Source: Gemmatimonadota bacterium
GTDB lineage: Bacteria > Gemmatimonadota > Gemmatimonadetes > Gemmatimonadales > Gemmatimonadaceae
Direction of reading: 5' to 3'
DNA: 64,000 nt
Assembly: GCA_016712265.1 (NCBI GenBank)
Contig: JADJRJ010000030.1
Location: forward strand, 310,001-374,000
The notes below the pieces were generated by a model that saw only the letters and a program-made list of their open reading frames with translations, was not told the origin of the DNA and did not search any database. Shown here piece after piece: positions 44,965-54,076 of the stretch (position 1 is its first letter; every line of letters begins with the position of its first letter). Both the position numbers and the translations under genes were made by a program.

Positions 44965-45085
44965 CTTCCGCCGCTCTTTTGTGGAGAAGCGGCGCACTCA
45001 CGCGGATGAGGGACACCGGCGTTTGTGCACAACGTGGTGATTGTTCTCACTCACTCATTTCCTCTCGTCGTTCGCGCGTTATATT
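44965..45085 (+). promoter_or_regulatory. ftsA-ftsZ interval: weak hairpin and -10-like element
   Basis: The 226-base interval 44935-45160 holds a short stem (CGCCGCT/AGCGGCG around 44972-44997, 12-base loop) without a T-run. A TATATT element lies at 45080-45085 in an otherwise GC-rich stretch and could be the -10 of an ftsZ promoter. I see no good -35 at 16-18 bases upstream. Nothing else is recognisable apart from one GTTAGGC copy. Confidence 0.3.
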
Positions 45086-45160
45086 CGGGCCGTACCGACG
45101 GAGGCGAGCGACGACTCGCCCTGTTTGCCTGCCCTCGTCCCCAGAGGAGTGCCGCGCGCC

Positions 45161-46360
45161 ATGATCTTCGAATTCGAGGAGAACGGGACCCAGAACGCCC
45201 GGATGAAGGTGGTCGGTGTGGGTGGCGGCGGTGGGAACGCCGTCAACCGCATGATCGATGAACACCTCGAGGGGGTCGAGTTCATATCGATCAACACGGA
45301 CGCGCAGACGCTGCTGTCGTCCAAGTCGGACGTGAAGATCCAGATCGGCAAGAAGCTCACGCGTGGTCTTGGCGCAGGGGCGCGTCCCGAGATCGGTCGT
45401 CAAGCCATTGAGGAAAACCGCGACGAAGTCGCGCGGGTCCTGACCAACGCGGACCTGGTGTTCGTCACGTGCGGTATGGGCGGCGGCACTGGAACGGGTG
45501 CGGCTCCTGTGGTGGCCGAACTGGCGCGTGAGGCTGGTGCGCTCACCGTCGGTATCGTGACGCGACCCTTCCTCTTCGAGGGGCGCAAGCGGATGCGGCA
45601 GGCCGAGATGGGGATCACGGACCTGCGCGCGCATGTCGACACGATGATCGTGGTGCCTAACGAACGGCTGCTCGCCGTCGTCGGCAAGGGGATCCCGTTC
45701 CAGGATGCCCTCAAGAAGGCGGACGAGGTCCTCCTCCACGCGACCCAGGGCATCTCCACCCTCATCTCCCGCACGGGGCTCATCAACGTCGACTTCGCCG
45801 ACGTGCGCAAGGTGATGCAGAACGGTGGCGCCGCCCTCATGGGCACCGGCGTCGGCCGCGGGGACGCCCGCGCGGCAGAAGCGGCACAACAGGCGATCTC
45901 ATCGCCGCTCCTCGACAACATCTCCATCAACGGGTCCACCGGCGTCCTCCTCAACATCACCGGTGGTGGTGACCTCACCCTCGGTGAAGTCACCCAGATC
46001 TCGGAGATCGTCCACGAGGCCGCGGGCGATGACGCCGAAATCATCTTCGGTGCGGTCCACGAGCCTGCGATGCAGGGGGAGATTCGGGTGACCGTGATCG
46101 CGACCGGCTTCGACCGCGACATGCTGGCTGCCCAGCCCCCGGTGACACACGTTGCGGCGAACCCTACGGGGCGCACCGTGATTCCGATCAGCGCCGGAAA
46201 TCGCGTAGTGACCGGGCGCACGACTGCGCAGCCGCCGCGCGTCGCTGCGCCGGAGCCAGTTCGGAAGCAGGTCGCGTCGGCTGGGCAGCCGCCGCGACCG
46301 ACGAACCCGCCGATTGACGATCTCGATATCCCGACCTTCATCCGGAGACAGATGGATTGA
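45161..46360 (+). CDS. ftsZ: Cell division GTPase FtsZ
   Basis: FtsZ polymerises into the division ring. The 399-residue tubulin homologue has GVGGGGGNAVNRM at the N terminus, the GTPase signature GGGTGTG at 107-113, and the T7 loop in LINVDFADVRKVM. A flexible Pro/Arg-rich linker precedes the C-terminal peptide DLDIPTFIRRQMD, which binds FtsA. ATG 45161 follows a CAGAGGAG ribosome site; the frame upstream is open but lies over the promoter region and is unlike FtsZ. Its stop overlaps the TTG start of an M23 peptidase. Confidence 0.97.
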   Translation: MIFEFEENGTQNARMKVVGVGGGGGNAVNRMIDEHLEGVEFISINTDAQTLLSSKSDVKIQIGKKLTRGLGAGARPEIGRQAIEENRDEVARVLTNADLVFVTCGMGGGTGTGAAPVVAELAREAGALTVGIVTRPFLFEGRKRMRQAEMGITDLRAHVDTMIVVPNERLLAVVGKGIPFQDALKKADEVLLHATQGISTLISRTGLINVDFADVRKVMQNGGAALMGTGVGRGDARAAEAAQQAISSPLLDNISINGSTGVLLNITGGGDLTLGEVTQISEIVHEAAGDDAEIIFGAVHEPAMQGEIRVTVIATGFDRDMLAAQPPVTHVAANPTGRTVIPISAGNRVVTGRTTAQPPRVAAPEPVRKQVASAGQPPRPTNPPIDDLDIPTFIRRQMD

Positions 46361-47598
46361 AGCGGGCGCTCGCACGCACGGCCTTCTACCTCACAGTGGC
46401 GCTCCTCGCATGGGGCGCCATTGCCGTCATGCGACCCATTCCCACGCCTCGCGTCGGAGATGTCATCTCCGGGGCTCGGGTCGCCTGGGTCGAGCGCACC
46501 GACTCCCTGGCGAAGGGTGAGACGATCATGGGCGTCCTCGGACGCAACCTGCCGGGCGAGGAAGTGCGGGGCGCACTCGAGGCGGCTACCACGCTTGATC
46601 CAAGACGCCTGCGCGCCGGGATGCGCATCACCCTGGGTGGCGAAGCGGACTCCGTTCCATCGCAGATCCTCCTGCACCTCGGCGTGGACAGGCTGCTCCG
46701 CCTCTCGCGTGGTGACTCCGGGTGGAGCGGGCGGGAGGAAACGATCCCCTGGGAGCGCGACACGCTCGTCGTCAGCGGCACCGTCGACCAGAACCTGTAC
46801 GAGGCGTTTGCTTCCGGGGCGCAGGAACTTCCGTCCAAGGTGCGCAACGAGTTGGCGTGGAGCGTCGCCGACGTCTTTGAGTACCGGCTCGACATGTCGC
46901 GCGACCTCCAACCCGGCGATGCATTCCGCGTCCTTGTGGAGCGCGAGCGGACCTCGACTGGGGCGGTTCGCCTGGGCGATGTCCTCGGAGTTGACTACAC
47001 ATCAAGAGGATCGCGCCTGCGCGTGGTGCGCTACCTCGACCGGGAGGGACGCGCGCGGTACTTCGACGAGGACGGTCGCTCGATGCAGGCGGCGTTCCTG
47101 CGCGCCCCTCTGGAGTTTCGCCGCGTGTCGTCCGTGTTCGGCATGCGCCGACACCCTATCCTCGGCATCATGCGTCGCCATCGTGGGACGGACTACGCGG
47201 CAGCATCGGGCACGCCGGTCCGGGCCATCGGCGACGGCCTGGTGGTCACCGCCGGACGCATGAGCGGCTTCGGAAACGTCGTCGAACTCCGCCACCCGAA
47301 CGGCTTCGTCACCCGGTATGGCCACTTGCGTGGGTTTGCCGAGGGCATCCGACGGGGGACGCGGGTCACGATCGGATCCACCATCGGGTTCGTCGGAATG
47401 ACGGGGCTCGCGAGCGGGCCTCATTTGCATTTCGAGGTCCTGGTCAACGGCGAGCAGCGTGACCCGCGCAGCGCCTTCAATTCGGCGGCCGGCCTGCCGC
47501 TGGCGGAGGGAGAACGCGGGGCCTTCGAAGAAGCCCGTCGCCTCCTGCTCGCGCGACTTGACTCGGTCCCCCTGAGCGTTCCGGACGGCGGCGCGTGA
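46357..47598 (+). CDS. Membrane-anchored M23 (LytM-type) peptidase
   Basis: A 413-residue protein with an N-terminal membrane anchor or signal (FYLTVALLAWGAIAVM). An OapA/LysM-like region follows (ETIMGVLGRNLPGEEV...LRAGMRI), then a C-terminal M23 domain. Zinc ligands are visible in HRGTDYAA (His, Asp) and in the HLH of SGPHLHFEVL, so it should be an active peptidoglycan endopeptidase and not a degenerate EnvC/NlpD activator. The start is TTG 46357, overlapping the ftsZ stop as TTGA. Direct coupling to ftsZ suggests that cell separation is expressed along with the division ring. Confidence 0.88.
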   Translation: MKRALARTAFYLTVALLAWGAIAVMRPIPTPRVGDVISGARVAWVERTDSLAKGETIMGVLGRNLPGEEVRGALEAATTLDPRRLRAGMRITLGGEADSVPSQILLHLGVDRLLRLSRGDSGWSGREETIPWERDTLVVSGTVDQNLYEAFASGAQELPSKVRNELAWSVADVFEYRLDMSRDLQPGDAFRVLVERERTSTGAVRLGDVLGVDYTSRGSRLRVVRYLDREGRARYFDEDGRSMQAAFLRAPLEFRRVSSVFGMRRHPILGIMRRHRGTDYAAASGTPVRAIGDGLVVTAGRMSGFGNVVELRHPNGFVTRYGHLRGFAEGIRRGTRVTIGSTIGFVGMTGLASGPHLHFEVLVNGEQRDPRSAFNSAAGLPLAEGERGAFEEARRLLLARLDSVPLSVPDGGA

Positions 47599-47638
47599 TC
47601 CTTCAACGTCGCACGGCCCCCTTCGCGTAACCGATCCA

Positions 47639-49465
47639 ATGCTCTCTGTTCTCCTGGCCCTCGCGGCGGGTGCGTTGGCGACCTTCCTGTCGTATCCGCG
47701 CCAGACACTTTCCGGACCTCGTGTTCGGACCGCCGCGGGGCTCCGTGGCCTTGCGGTGGCACTGGTCGCAGGCCTCGCCCTGAACGTCCCCCTGGGCGGT
47801 GCCTCGCGGATCCGCCCAATGGTTGCCCTGGACGCTTCGGCTTCGTGGCTCCGCGGTGGGGACAGTACGCGGTTCGTCGCGGCTCGGCGCGCTGCCCTGG
47901 CCGAGGCATCGGACTCGGTCCTGGCGTTCGGCGACTCCGTGCGACGAGTGACGGCGGAATCTCGGGCCGGCGACGCGCAGTCTCGGTTGCGTGGCATCGT
48001 GGAGCGGGCCATCGCGGCAGGGCGCCCCCTGGTGGTGTACACCGACGGCGAATTGGAAGACGCCGAGATCCTGGGCGGGCTGCCGAGCGGATCGCGGCTG
48101 GAGGTCTCGCCCTCCCCGGTGGCACCCGATGCCGCCGTCACCGAGATCCAGGCGCCACGGGTCGCGTCAGTCGGTGACACCGTGGAGGTGCGGGTGACGG
48201 TGGCCGCCGGTGCGGGAGGTGCAGGGGCTGGGCGCGTAGCCTTGTCCCTCGACGGGCGCGCGGCGACGAGTGTGGCCTTTGACTCGCTCGGGGCCTACGG
48301 CGAACGTTCACTGACCATTCGGGTGGTCGCACCGGCGCTCCCTGCGGGGGGTGCGTCCCGCGGGGAGCGAGAGCTGCGAGTGGCGCTGCAGTCGGCTGGG
48401 GATGTCGACGCCCGCAATGACACGGCGGCCGCAGCGCTCGACATTGGTTCGGCCGCCGCGGCCGTCCTGGTGTCGACATCACCGGACCTCGATTCACGAG
48501 AGTTGGCGGCGCTCCTGCGAGGCACGTCAGCGCTCCCGACGCGCGTGTACTACCAGGTGATGCCGGGGACCTGGCGCGAGGACGGGGCGTTGACGGCGGT
48601 GAGTGCGGAGAATGTCCGGCGCGCGGTGCGCGAGGCGGCCTTGGTCGTGCTCCATGGTGATACCGCCTTGTTCGGCCCGCCGAGGACGATCACTCGAGGT
48701 TCGCTGGCCCTCGTCGCCCCGCCGCCGGCCAATAGCGGAGAGTGGTTTGCCACCGGCGCCCCGATCTCACCCGTGAGTACGATCCTCACCGGAACGCCAT
48801 GGGACTCGCTGCCGCCACTGGAAGTGGCCGCGGCCATGCCGGAGAACGCCGCGTTCGAGGTGCTCGAAACGCGTCGCGCGCGGCGACTCGACCGTCGTGT
48901 GGCGATGGTCGGCTGGGACCAGCCGCGACGCATCATTGTCGCGGGCGCGTCAGGGTTCTGGCGATGGCGCTTCCGCGGCGGGGCTGGTGCGGACGCGTTT
49001 ACGGCCGTTTGGGGCAGCAGCCTGGACTGGCTCGCCGGCGAGCGCGCGGATGTGAGATCTGCCGTGCCCGATGCGCCGGCCGTTCGCGAGGGGGAGATGA
49101 TCCGGTGGCGGCGCGGTACGGCGACCGACACGCTGGTGACGGCGACCGCACGGCGTCGCGGGGCAGCAGGGGCGGCGACGGACTCGCTCGTGATGCGTTT
49201 TGGTGCGAGCAGCTCGGTCGTTGAGACACCACCGCTTGCCCCCGGTGTGTACGATGTGACGACCGCCGGTGGCACGTCGCTCCTGGTGGTGAATCCGTCC
49301 GCGGAACTCCTGCCGCGTCGGCCCAGCGTCGCGAGCGGACCGATCGGGAGTGGCGAGGCGCGTGGCGAGAGTCGTCGCGCGCGAGACCTTCCGTGGTTGT
49401 TCGTGCTTGCCGTGCTCGCGTTATGCGTGGAGTGGGTGCTGCGGAGGGGAGCGGGGCTGCGATAG
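47639..49465 (+). CDS. BatA/VWA-like membrane protein, function unknown
   Basis: A 608-residue protein with N-terminal hydrophobic segments (LLALAAGALATFLSYP; GLAVALVAGLALNVPL). A large outside domain of beta-rich repeats follows, and a C-terminal membrane helix (DLPWLFVLAVLALCVEWVLRR) ends in a basic tail. The topology and segments such as MVALDASASWLRGGDSTRF resemble BatA-like proteins with a von Willebrand A-type fold. The metal-binding DxSxS is altered to DASAS, and later motifs are not obvious, so metal-ion adhesion is uncertain. It starts 40 bases after the M23 gene and is followed by a palindromic repeat. I cannot assign a function. Confidence 0.6.
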   Translation: MLSVLLALAAGALATFLSYPRQTLSGPRVRTAAGLRGLAVALVAGLALNVPLGGASRIRPMVALDASASWLRGGDSTRFVAARRAALAEASDSVLAFGDSVRRVTAESRAGDAQSRLRGIVERAIAAGRPLVVYTDGELEDAEILGGLPSGSRLEVSPSPVAPDAAVTEIQAPRVASVGDTVEVRVTVAAGAGGAGAGRVALSLDGRAATSVAFDSLGAYGERSLTIRVVAPALPAGGASRGERELRVALQSAGDVDARNDTAAAALDIGSAAAAVLVSTSPDLDSRELAALLRGTSALPTRVYYQVMPGTWREDGALTAVSAENVRRAVREAALVVLHGDTALFGPPRTITRGSLALVAPPPANSGEWFATGAPISPVSTILTGTPWDSLPPLEVAAAMPENAAFEVLETRRARRLDRRVAMVGWDQPRRIIVAGASGFWRWRFRGGAGADAFTAVWGSSLDWLAGERADVRSAVPDAPAVREGEMIRWRRGTATDTLVTATARRRGAAGAATDSLVMRFGASSSVVETPPLAPGVYDVTTAGGTSLLVVNPSAELLPRRPSVASGPIGSGEARGESRRARDLPWLFVLAVLALCVEWVLRRGAGLR

Positions 49466-49595
49466 GACGAGCGGCACGAACCCGTGCTGCCCGGACTGCT
49501 CGTGCTGCTGTTTCCTCGCTCTTTGGCGGCGCGGGAACGACGGCCACTGCGAAGCACGAGCTGCACGCGCAGCACGAGGGGTACGAACCCGCCCG
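49466..49595 (+). repeat. Intergenic palindromic repeat, copy A
   Basis: Begins right after the stop of the BatA-like gene. One half (49466-49510) is a CTCGTGCTG-type 9-nt array. The other (49543-49595) opens with CCACTGCGAAGCACG and continues with GCACG-containing 9-nt units. The halves are separated by about 32 bases and are roughly complementary in composition. The second half matches the left arms of the copies at 58091 and 58221, with one or two 9-nt units fewer. It lies between two genes, the downstream one being ftsY. Confidence 0.65.
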
Positions 49596-49658
49596 GCCGC
49601 TCCATCGCCCTGGCGTTTTCGTTTCTGCCTCGCGCCGCCCGTCGCTAGCTTTCGCCCC

Positions 49659-50591
49659 ATGGGTCGACTTTTTCGCCGAGCCGGGGACACCCCGAAGCGT
49701 TCGCTGTGGCAGCGGATCAAGGACATCGCGCTCACCGACGTCGCGTCGATCGTGCGGCGGGGTGCGCGCGAAGGCTCCCTGGAGGCGATGGAGGAGTTGC
49801 TCCTCGAGGCGGACTTCGGTGTCCCGACGACGTTGCGCCTGGTGGAGGACCTCGATCGCGCGGCCAAGCGGGGGACGCTGAGGACGCACGACGAGTTTGT
49901 CGCTTGCCTCTCGGACGGAGTGCGCAAGGCGCTTGAAGGTGGGAACGCCGACTCCCGCCTCACGCTGGCGGCGAGCGGGGTGAGTGTGATCCTCGTCGTT
50001 GGCGTGAACGGCGCGGGAAAAACGACCTTCATCGGCAAGCTGGCCAGCAAGCTCCGTCGCGAAGGAAAGCGCGTGATGGTCGCGGCGGGCGACACCTTCC
50101 GCGCCGGGGCGATCGACCAGCTACGCGTGTGGAGCGAGCGCACGGGCGCCGACTTTGTCGGGGGCAAAGCCGGGGGTGACCCGGCGGCGGTGGCCTTTGA
50201 TGCGCTTGAAGCGGCGGGGAGCCGCGGGATGGACGTGCTGATCGTCGACACGGCGGGTCGTTTACACACCAGCGACGCGCTGATGGACGAGCTCAAGAAG
50301 GTGGTGCGAGTCATCAAGCGTCGCATGCCGGAGGCGCCGCACGAGACGCTGCTCGTCCTCGATGGGACGATTGGGCAGAACGCGGTGCAGCAGGCGAAGA
50401 TTTTCGCTGCCGCAGTCCCGGTGACCGGGCTCGTGGTCACCAAGTTGGACGGTACGGCTCGTGGCGGCATTGTCGTCGCCGTGCACGAGGCGATCAACGT
50501 CCCGGTGAAGTTCCTCGGCGTGGGCGAGCAGGCCGACGACCTCGAGGTGTTTGATGCGGCGGCCTTCGCGCGTGAGTTGCTCGAGGAGTAG
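49659..50591 (+). CDS. ftsY: Signal recognition particle receptor FtsY
   Basis: FtsY docks ribosome-SRP complexes at the membrane. The 310-residue protein has an N-domain helix bundle, the G1 loop GVNGAGKT (115-122), DTAGRLHTS, TKLDGTARGG and FLGVGEQADDLEVFD. The N-terminal acidic A domain of E. coli FtsY is absent; instead the protein starts with a basic amphipathic segment (MGRLFRRAGDTPKRSLWQRI) that probably binds the membrane. ATG 49659 is preceded by the repeat region, so the longer upstream frame is rejected. RecG follows after 10 bases. Confidence 0.95.
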   Translation: MGRLFRRAGDTPKRSLWQRIKDIALTDVASIVRRGAREGSLEAMEELLLEADFGVPTTLRLVEDLDRAAKRGTLRTHDEFVACLSDGVRKALEGGNADSRLTLAASGVSVILVVGVNGAGKTTFIGKLASKLRREGKRVMVAAGDTFRAGAIDQLRVWSERTGADFVGGKAGGDPAAVAFDALEAAGSRGMDVLIVDTAGRLHTSDALMDELKKVVRVIKRRMPEAPHETLLVLDGTIGQNAVQQAKIFAAAVPVTGLVVTKLDGTARGGIVVAVHEAINVPVKFLGVGEQADDLEVFDAAAFARELLEE

Positions 50592-50601
50592 GGTCGAGCC
50601 G

Positions 50602-52719
50602 ATGAGTGCGCGCGACGCCCGCCCGGGAGGCAAGGGGCGCATCACCCTCGACATGCCGATCCAGTTCCTCAAGGGGGTGGGTGAACGGCGTGCGGACCTC
50701 CTCAAGCGACTGAACATCCGAACCGCTGGGGACCTGCTGTACCACATCCCCCATCGCTACGAGGACGCGTCGACCGTCACCCCGATCGTCGAGGTGTCGC
50801 CGGGGCAGGACGTGGTCATCCTCGGCCGGGTGATCTCCAAGGGCGTGCTGCCGACGCGCAAGGGGCTGCGCATCTTCCAGGCGGTGGTGCAGGACGCGAG
50901 CGGGATGATCGAGGTGTCGTGGCCCGGACAGGCGTTCCTCGACCGCTCCATCAACAAGGGCGACCTCCTGCTGCTCTCGGGCCCGTGCAAGTTCTACCAC
51001 GGGCGGCAGCTCCAGCCGCGCGAGTACGTCAATCTCGGCGGCGAGGGTGGCGCCGAGGACACGGACAACGCCTCGGGGAAGGTGTTATCCGTGTACGCCG
51101 TGACGGAGGGGCTCACGGTGCGCCAGATGCGGGCGATCATTGAGCAGCACCTGGACGCCCTGCTCGGGATTGTCGAGGACTACATCCCCGGTGACGTGAA
51201 GCGTCCGGCGGGTTCTCCCGCTCTGGCAGATGCCCTGCGCGCGGTCCACCGTCCGACGTCGCTCGACGAAGCACGCCGCGCGCGCAACCGCCTCGCGTTC
51301 GATGAACTGTTCTGCGTGCATGTCCTCCACCGGCGGGCGAACGCCATCGCGCGCAATCCGCGCGCCGGGCACGCGTTCGAGGTGAAGGGGACCCTCACGC
51401 GCCAGCTCGCCGACCACCTTCCGTACCAACTGACGGGAGCGCAGAAGCGCGTGATCCGGGAGATCACCGCCGACATGGCCTCGCCGCGACGCATGCACCG
51501 GCTGCTGCAGGGCGACGTGGGCAGCGGCAAGACGATTGTCGGCGTCTTTGCCGCGATGCTCGCGATGGAGAATGGGTTCCAGGTGGCCGTGATGGCGCCG
51601 ACCGAGTTGCTGGCTGAACAACATGCGCGAAGCATGGGGGCCCTGTTGGCGCCGCTGGGGATCGAACCGGTGCTGGTGCTGGGCGCCCTCGGAGCGGCCG
51701 CACGCCGCGCGGTGGATGACCGCCTGCGCTCGGTCGATCCCCTGCTCGCCGTGGGCACCCATGCCCTCGTCACCGAGCGAACGGCGTTCGGACGCCTCGG
51801 ACTGGCAATCATCGACGAGCAACATCGCTTTGGGGTGGAGCAACGGGCGGCGTTGAGTGCGAAGGGGGACGCGCCCGATGTGTTGCTGATGTCCGCGACC
51901 CCGATCCCGCGGTCGCTGGCCTTGACCATGTACGGCGACTTGGACGTGAGCACCCTCGATGAGCGCCCACCCGGGCGCCAGCCCATCACCACCGCGGTTC
52001 GACCCGAGAGCGCGCGCGAGAAGGTGATGTCCTTTGTGGTCTCGCAGGTAAAGCAAGGGCGCCAGGCCTACATCGTCTATCCGGTCATCGAGGACTCGGA
52101 GAAGACCGACCTCAAGGCGGCGACGACGATGTTCGCGCAGCTGGGCGGTGAGGGCGGGGCGCTACACGGGTTGCGCGTCGCGCTGCTCCACGGGCGGCTC
52201 CCTGGCGCGGAGCGCGATGACGTCATGCGTCGATTCCGTGGCGGCGAGGTGGACGTGCTGGTCGCGACCACGGTCATCGAGGTGGGGATCGACGTGCCGA
52301 ATGCGACCGTGATGATCGTTGAGCATCCGGAGCGCTTTGGGCTGTCGCAGCTGCACCAGCTGCGAGGACGCGTGGGGCGGGGCGCCGAGGAGTCATTCTG
52401 CATCTTGCTTGGGGGAGTTGGGGCGGACGCGTACCAGCGGCTTAAGCTGTTCGCGTCGACGGAGGATGGCTTTGAGCTGGCGCGGGCCGACTTGCGATTG
52501 CGCGGCATGGGCGACTTGCTCGGTGCCCAACAGAGCGGGGTCGCGACCTTCCGCATCGCGGACCCGGTAGAGGACGAGGAGCTGGGGCTCGCCGCGCGGG
52601 AAGCCGCAACGGCACTCATGGACCGGGATCCGACCTTGGGGGCGCCGGAGCATCGCATGTTGCGTGATGCGCTCGGGCGGCGATTTCCGCGTGCGCTGGA
52701 GCTATTTCGGGTGGGCTGA
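50602..52719 (+). CDS. recG: ATP-dependent DNA helicase RecG
   Basis: RecG remodels stalled forks, D-loops and Holliday junctions. The 705-residue protein has an N-terminal wedge (OB-fold) domain, starting around FLKGVGERRADLLKRLNI and continuing through VVILGRVISKGVLPTRKG. The two RecA-like domains carry Walker A GDVGSGKT (304-311), the DEQH motif in IIDEQHRFG and the C-terminal motif QLHQLRGRVGRG. ATG 50602 is chosen because the open frame upstream lies in ftsY. A 224-base interval follows in which I see no gene or clear terminator. Confidence 0.97.
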   Translation: MSARDARPGGKGRITLDMPIQFLKGVGERRADLLKRLNIRTAGDLLYHIPHRYEDASTVTPIVEVSPGQDVVILGRVISKGVLPTRKGLRIFQAVVQDASGMIEVSWPGQAFLDRSINKGDLLLLSGPCKFYHGRQLQPREYVNLGGEGGAEDTDNASGKVLSVYAVTEGLTVRQMRAIIEQHLDALLGIVEDYIPGDVKRPAGSPALADALRAVHRPTSLDEARRARNRLAFDELFCVHVLHRRANAIARNPRAGHAFEVKGTLTRQLADHLPYQLTGAQKRVIREITADMASPRRMHRLLQGDVGSGKTIVGVFAAMLAMENGFQVAVMAPTELLAEQHARSMGALLAPLGIEPVLVLGALGAAARRAVDDRLRSVDPLLAVGTHALVTERTAFGRLGLAIIDEQHRFGVEQRAALSAKGDAPDVLLMSATPIPRSLALTMYGDLDVSTLDERPPGRQPITTAVRPESAREKVMSFVVSQVKQGRQAYIVYPVIEDSEKTDLKAATTMFAQLGGEGGALHGLRVALLHGRLPGAERDDVMRRFRGGEVDVLVATTVIEVGIDVPNATVMIVEHPERFGLSQLHQLRGRVGRGAEESFCILLGGVGADAYQRLKLFASTEDGFELARADLRLRGMGDLLGAQQSGVATFRIADPVEDEELGLAAREAATALMDRDPTLGAPEHRMLRDALGRRFPRALELFRVG

Positions 52720-52943
52720 GCCCCCCGAGGTGGTCACGAGGGCAAGAGTCGGCAGGGACGGGGGAGTGCCTCCCATGAGCGTGACCGGATCGAAGGGGCC
52801 AGCACCCGTGACGGCCCGAAGTCTGCGCCACCTACGACATGGCGCGTCGCAAGAGGTTGGGCTCAGTGTCCTGTACGTGCGACGATGTCATCCCGGGGCA
52901 TGCGATTTCGATTGAGGGGCATCACCCTCTGTGAGAGTGTCTC

Positions 52944-53996
52944 ATGTCCCGATGGCTTCTTGTTCCTGCGGTTCTCCTGACGGCTTGCCGTGAGGTCACC
53001 GACCCACGGCTCCTTGCTGAGGGCCCTCCCGACGCCGCGCTCGCAGCGAAGCTGCCCGGGGGTTTCCCGTTCTCGCCGATCACCCTGGGCTTTGCGTCGA
53101 CGGCCGTCGGCGCGAACGGTGATGTCGTCGGCACGGACCTAAGCGGCGCGATTCGCGCGGTGCATTGGCGGGCGGGAATTCTCTCCACCTTGCGGACCCA
53201 TCCGAGCTATGTCGCGCCAGGGACGCAATACCATGCAAAGGCGGTGAATGCGGTGGGGCAGATTGCCGGGTACATATACACTCCAACGGGGCTGGTGGGG
53301 GCGTTTTGGTCCAGTGCTGCGGCCGCGCCGGTCATTTTCGGCACGCAGGGGGTACTACGAAGCGTGACGGGCATTTCTGACGCGGGAGTCATCGTGGGGT
53401 CCATTGATGGCTTCGCCGAGGTTCCGAACCGTGCCTTTCGCTGGTCGCTCGCCACTGGGCTGCGCCCACTGCCGTCAGCTGGTGTACCGTGGTTTCCAAT
53501 GGCGGTGAACGCCGCTGGGGAAGTGGCGGGGGTCTCCGCGCAGTCTCGACTGGTCCGCACCACCGTGGCGGGTGGGTATGTGGATCAGATCCTGGGGCGT
53601 CCTTTCCGGATAACCGGGATTCTCGGGAACGGGACGGTCACACTCTTCGATTCGGTGCAGGCACTGATCTGGACTCGGCAGGGCAGCGTTAGCCCACAGC
53701 TTGATCCTGCCACCGGGCTCGCCCTGGGTCGCGCAATCGCGATGGTCGGGCCGACCGGTCGGGTGGCGTGGTCGAGGTACGCGCTCCCGAACGGGAGCTT
53801 CTCCCCGTATCCGGTCGAGACCGCGGTGACTGGCGGCGCGACGGTTGTGCTCAACACCCCGACGGCTCAGACGAAGGTTGTGGGGATGACGTCCTGCGGG
53901 GCGGTCGTGACGGACAATGCAGTGGTCCCGGGGGTCGCGGTGTACTGGTCGAAATCAGCGCTGTTTGGGTGTGATCCCCCCACGCCGTGGCCGTGA
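52944..53996 (+). CDS. Lipoprotein with HAF-type repeats
   Basis: A 350-residue exported lipoprotein. A short signal ends in the lipobox LTAC with Cys15 as the modified residue, so LspA should process it. The mature part contains HAF-type beta repeats of the form NAxGxxAG...GAFxW: KAVNAVGQIAGYIYTPTGLV..AFW, GISDAGVIVGSI..RAFRW, AVNAAGEVAGVSA. Such repeats occur in secreted proteins of unknown function. It stands alone at the end of the long + strand run; the next gene is convergent. The codon pattern appears slightly less GC-biased than that of its neighbours, which could hint at recent acquisition. Confidence 0.72.
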   Translation: MSRWLLVPAVLLTACREVTDPRLLAEGPPDAALAAKLPGGFPFSPITLGFASTAVGANGDVVGTDLSGAIRAVHWRAGILSTLRTHPSYVAPGTQYHAKAVNAVGQIAGYIYTPTGLVGAFWSSAAAAPVIFGTQGVLRSVTGISDAGVIVGSIDGFAEVPNRAFRWSLATGLRPLPSAGVPWFPMAVNAAGEVAGVSAQSRLVRTTVAGGYVDQILGRPFRITGILGNGTVTLFDSVQALIWTRQGSVSPQLDPATGLALGRAIAMVGPTGRVAWSRYALPNGSFSPYPVETAVTGGATVVLNTPTAQTKVVGMTSCGAVVTDNAVVPGVAVYWSKSALFGCDPPTPWP

Positions 53997-54076
53997 GGTG
54001 CGGGTCCGGGGACGACGACCGCGAACAGTCGGGACGAGGGGGCGAATCGAGTCCCGGATCGCTCAGCGCGCCTTCA

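Noticed and set aside
49466..49595. Possible CRISPR array in the repeated segment
   Set aside because: The units are 9 nt and contiguous, without regular repeats and unique spacers, and no cas genes are present.
52720..52943. Short open frame between recG and the HAF lipoprotein
   Set aside because: The only frame there starts inside recG and has no ribosome site or recognisable features.
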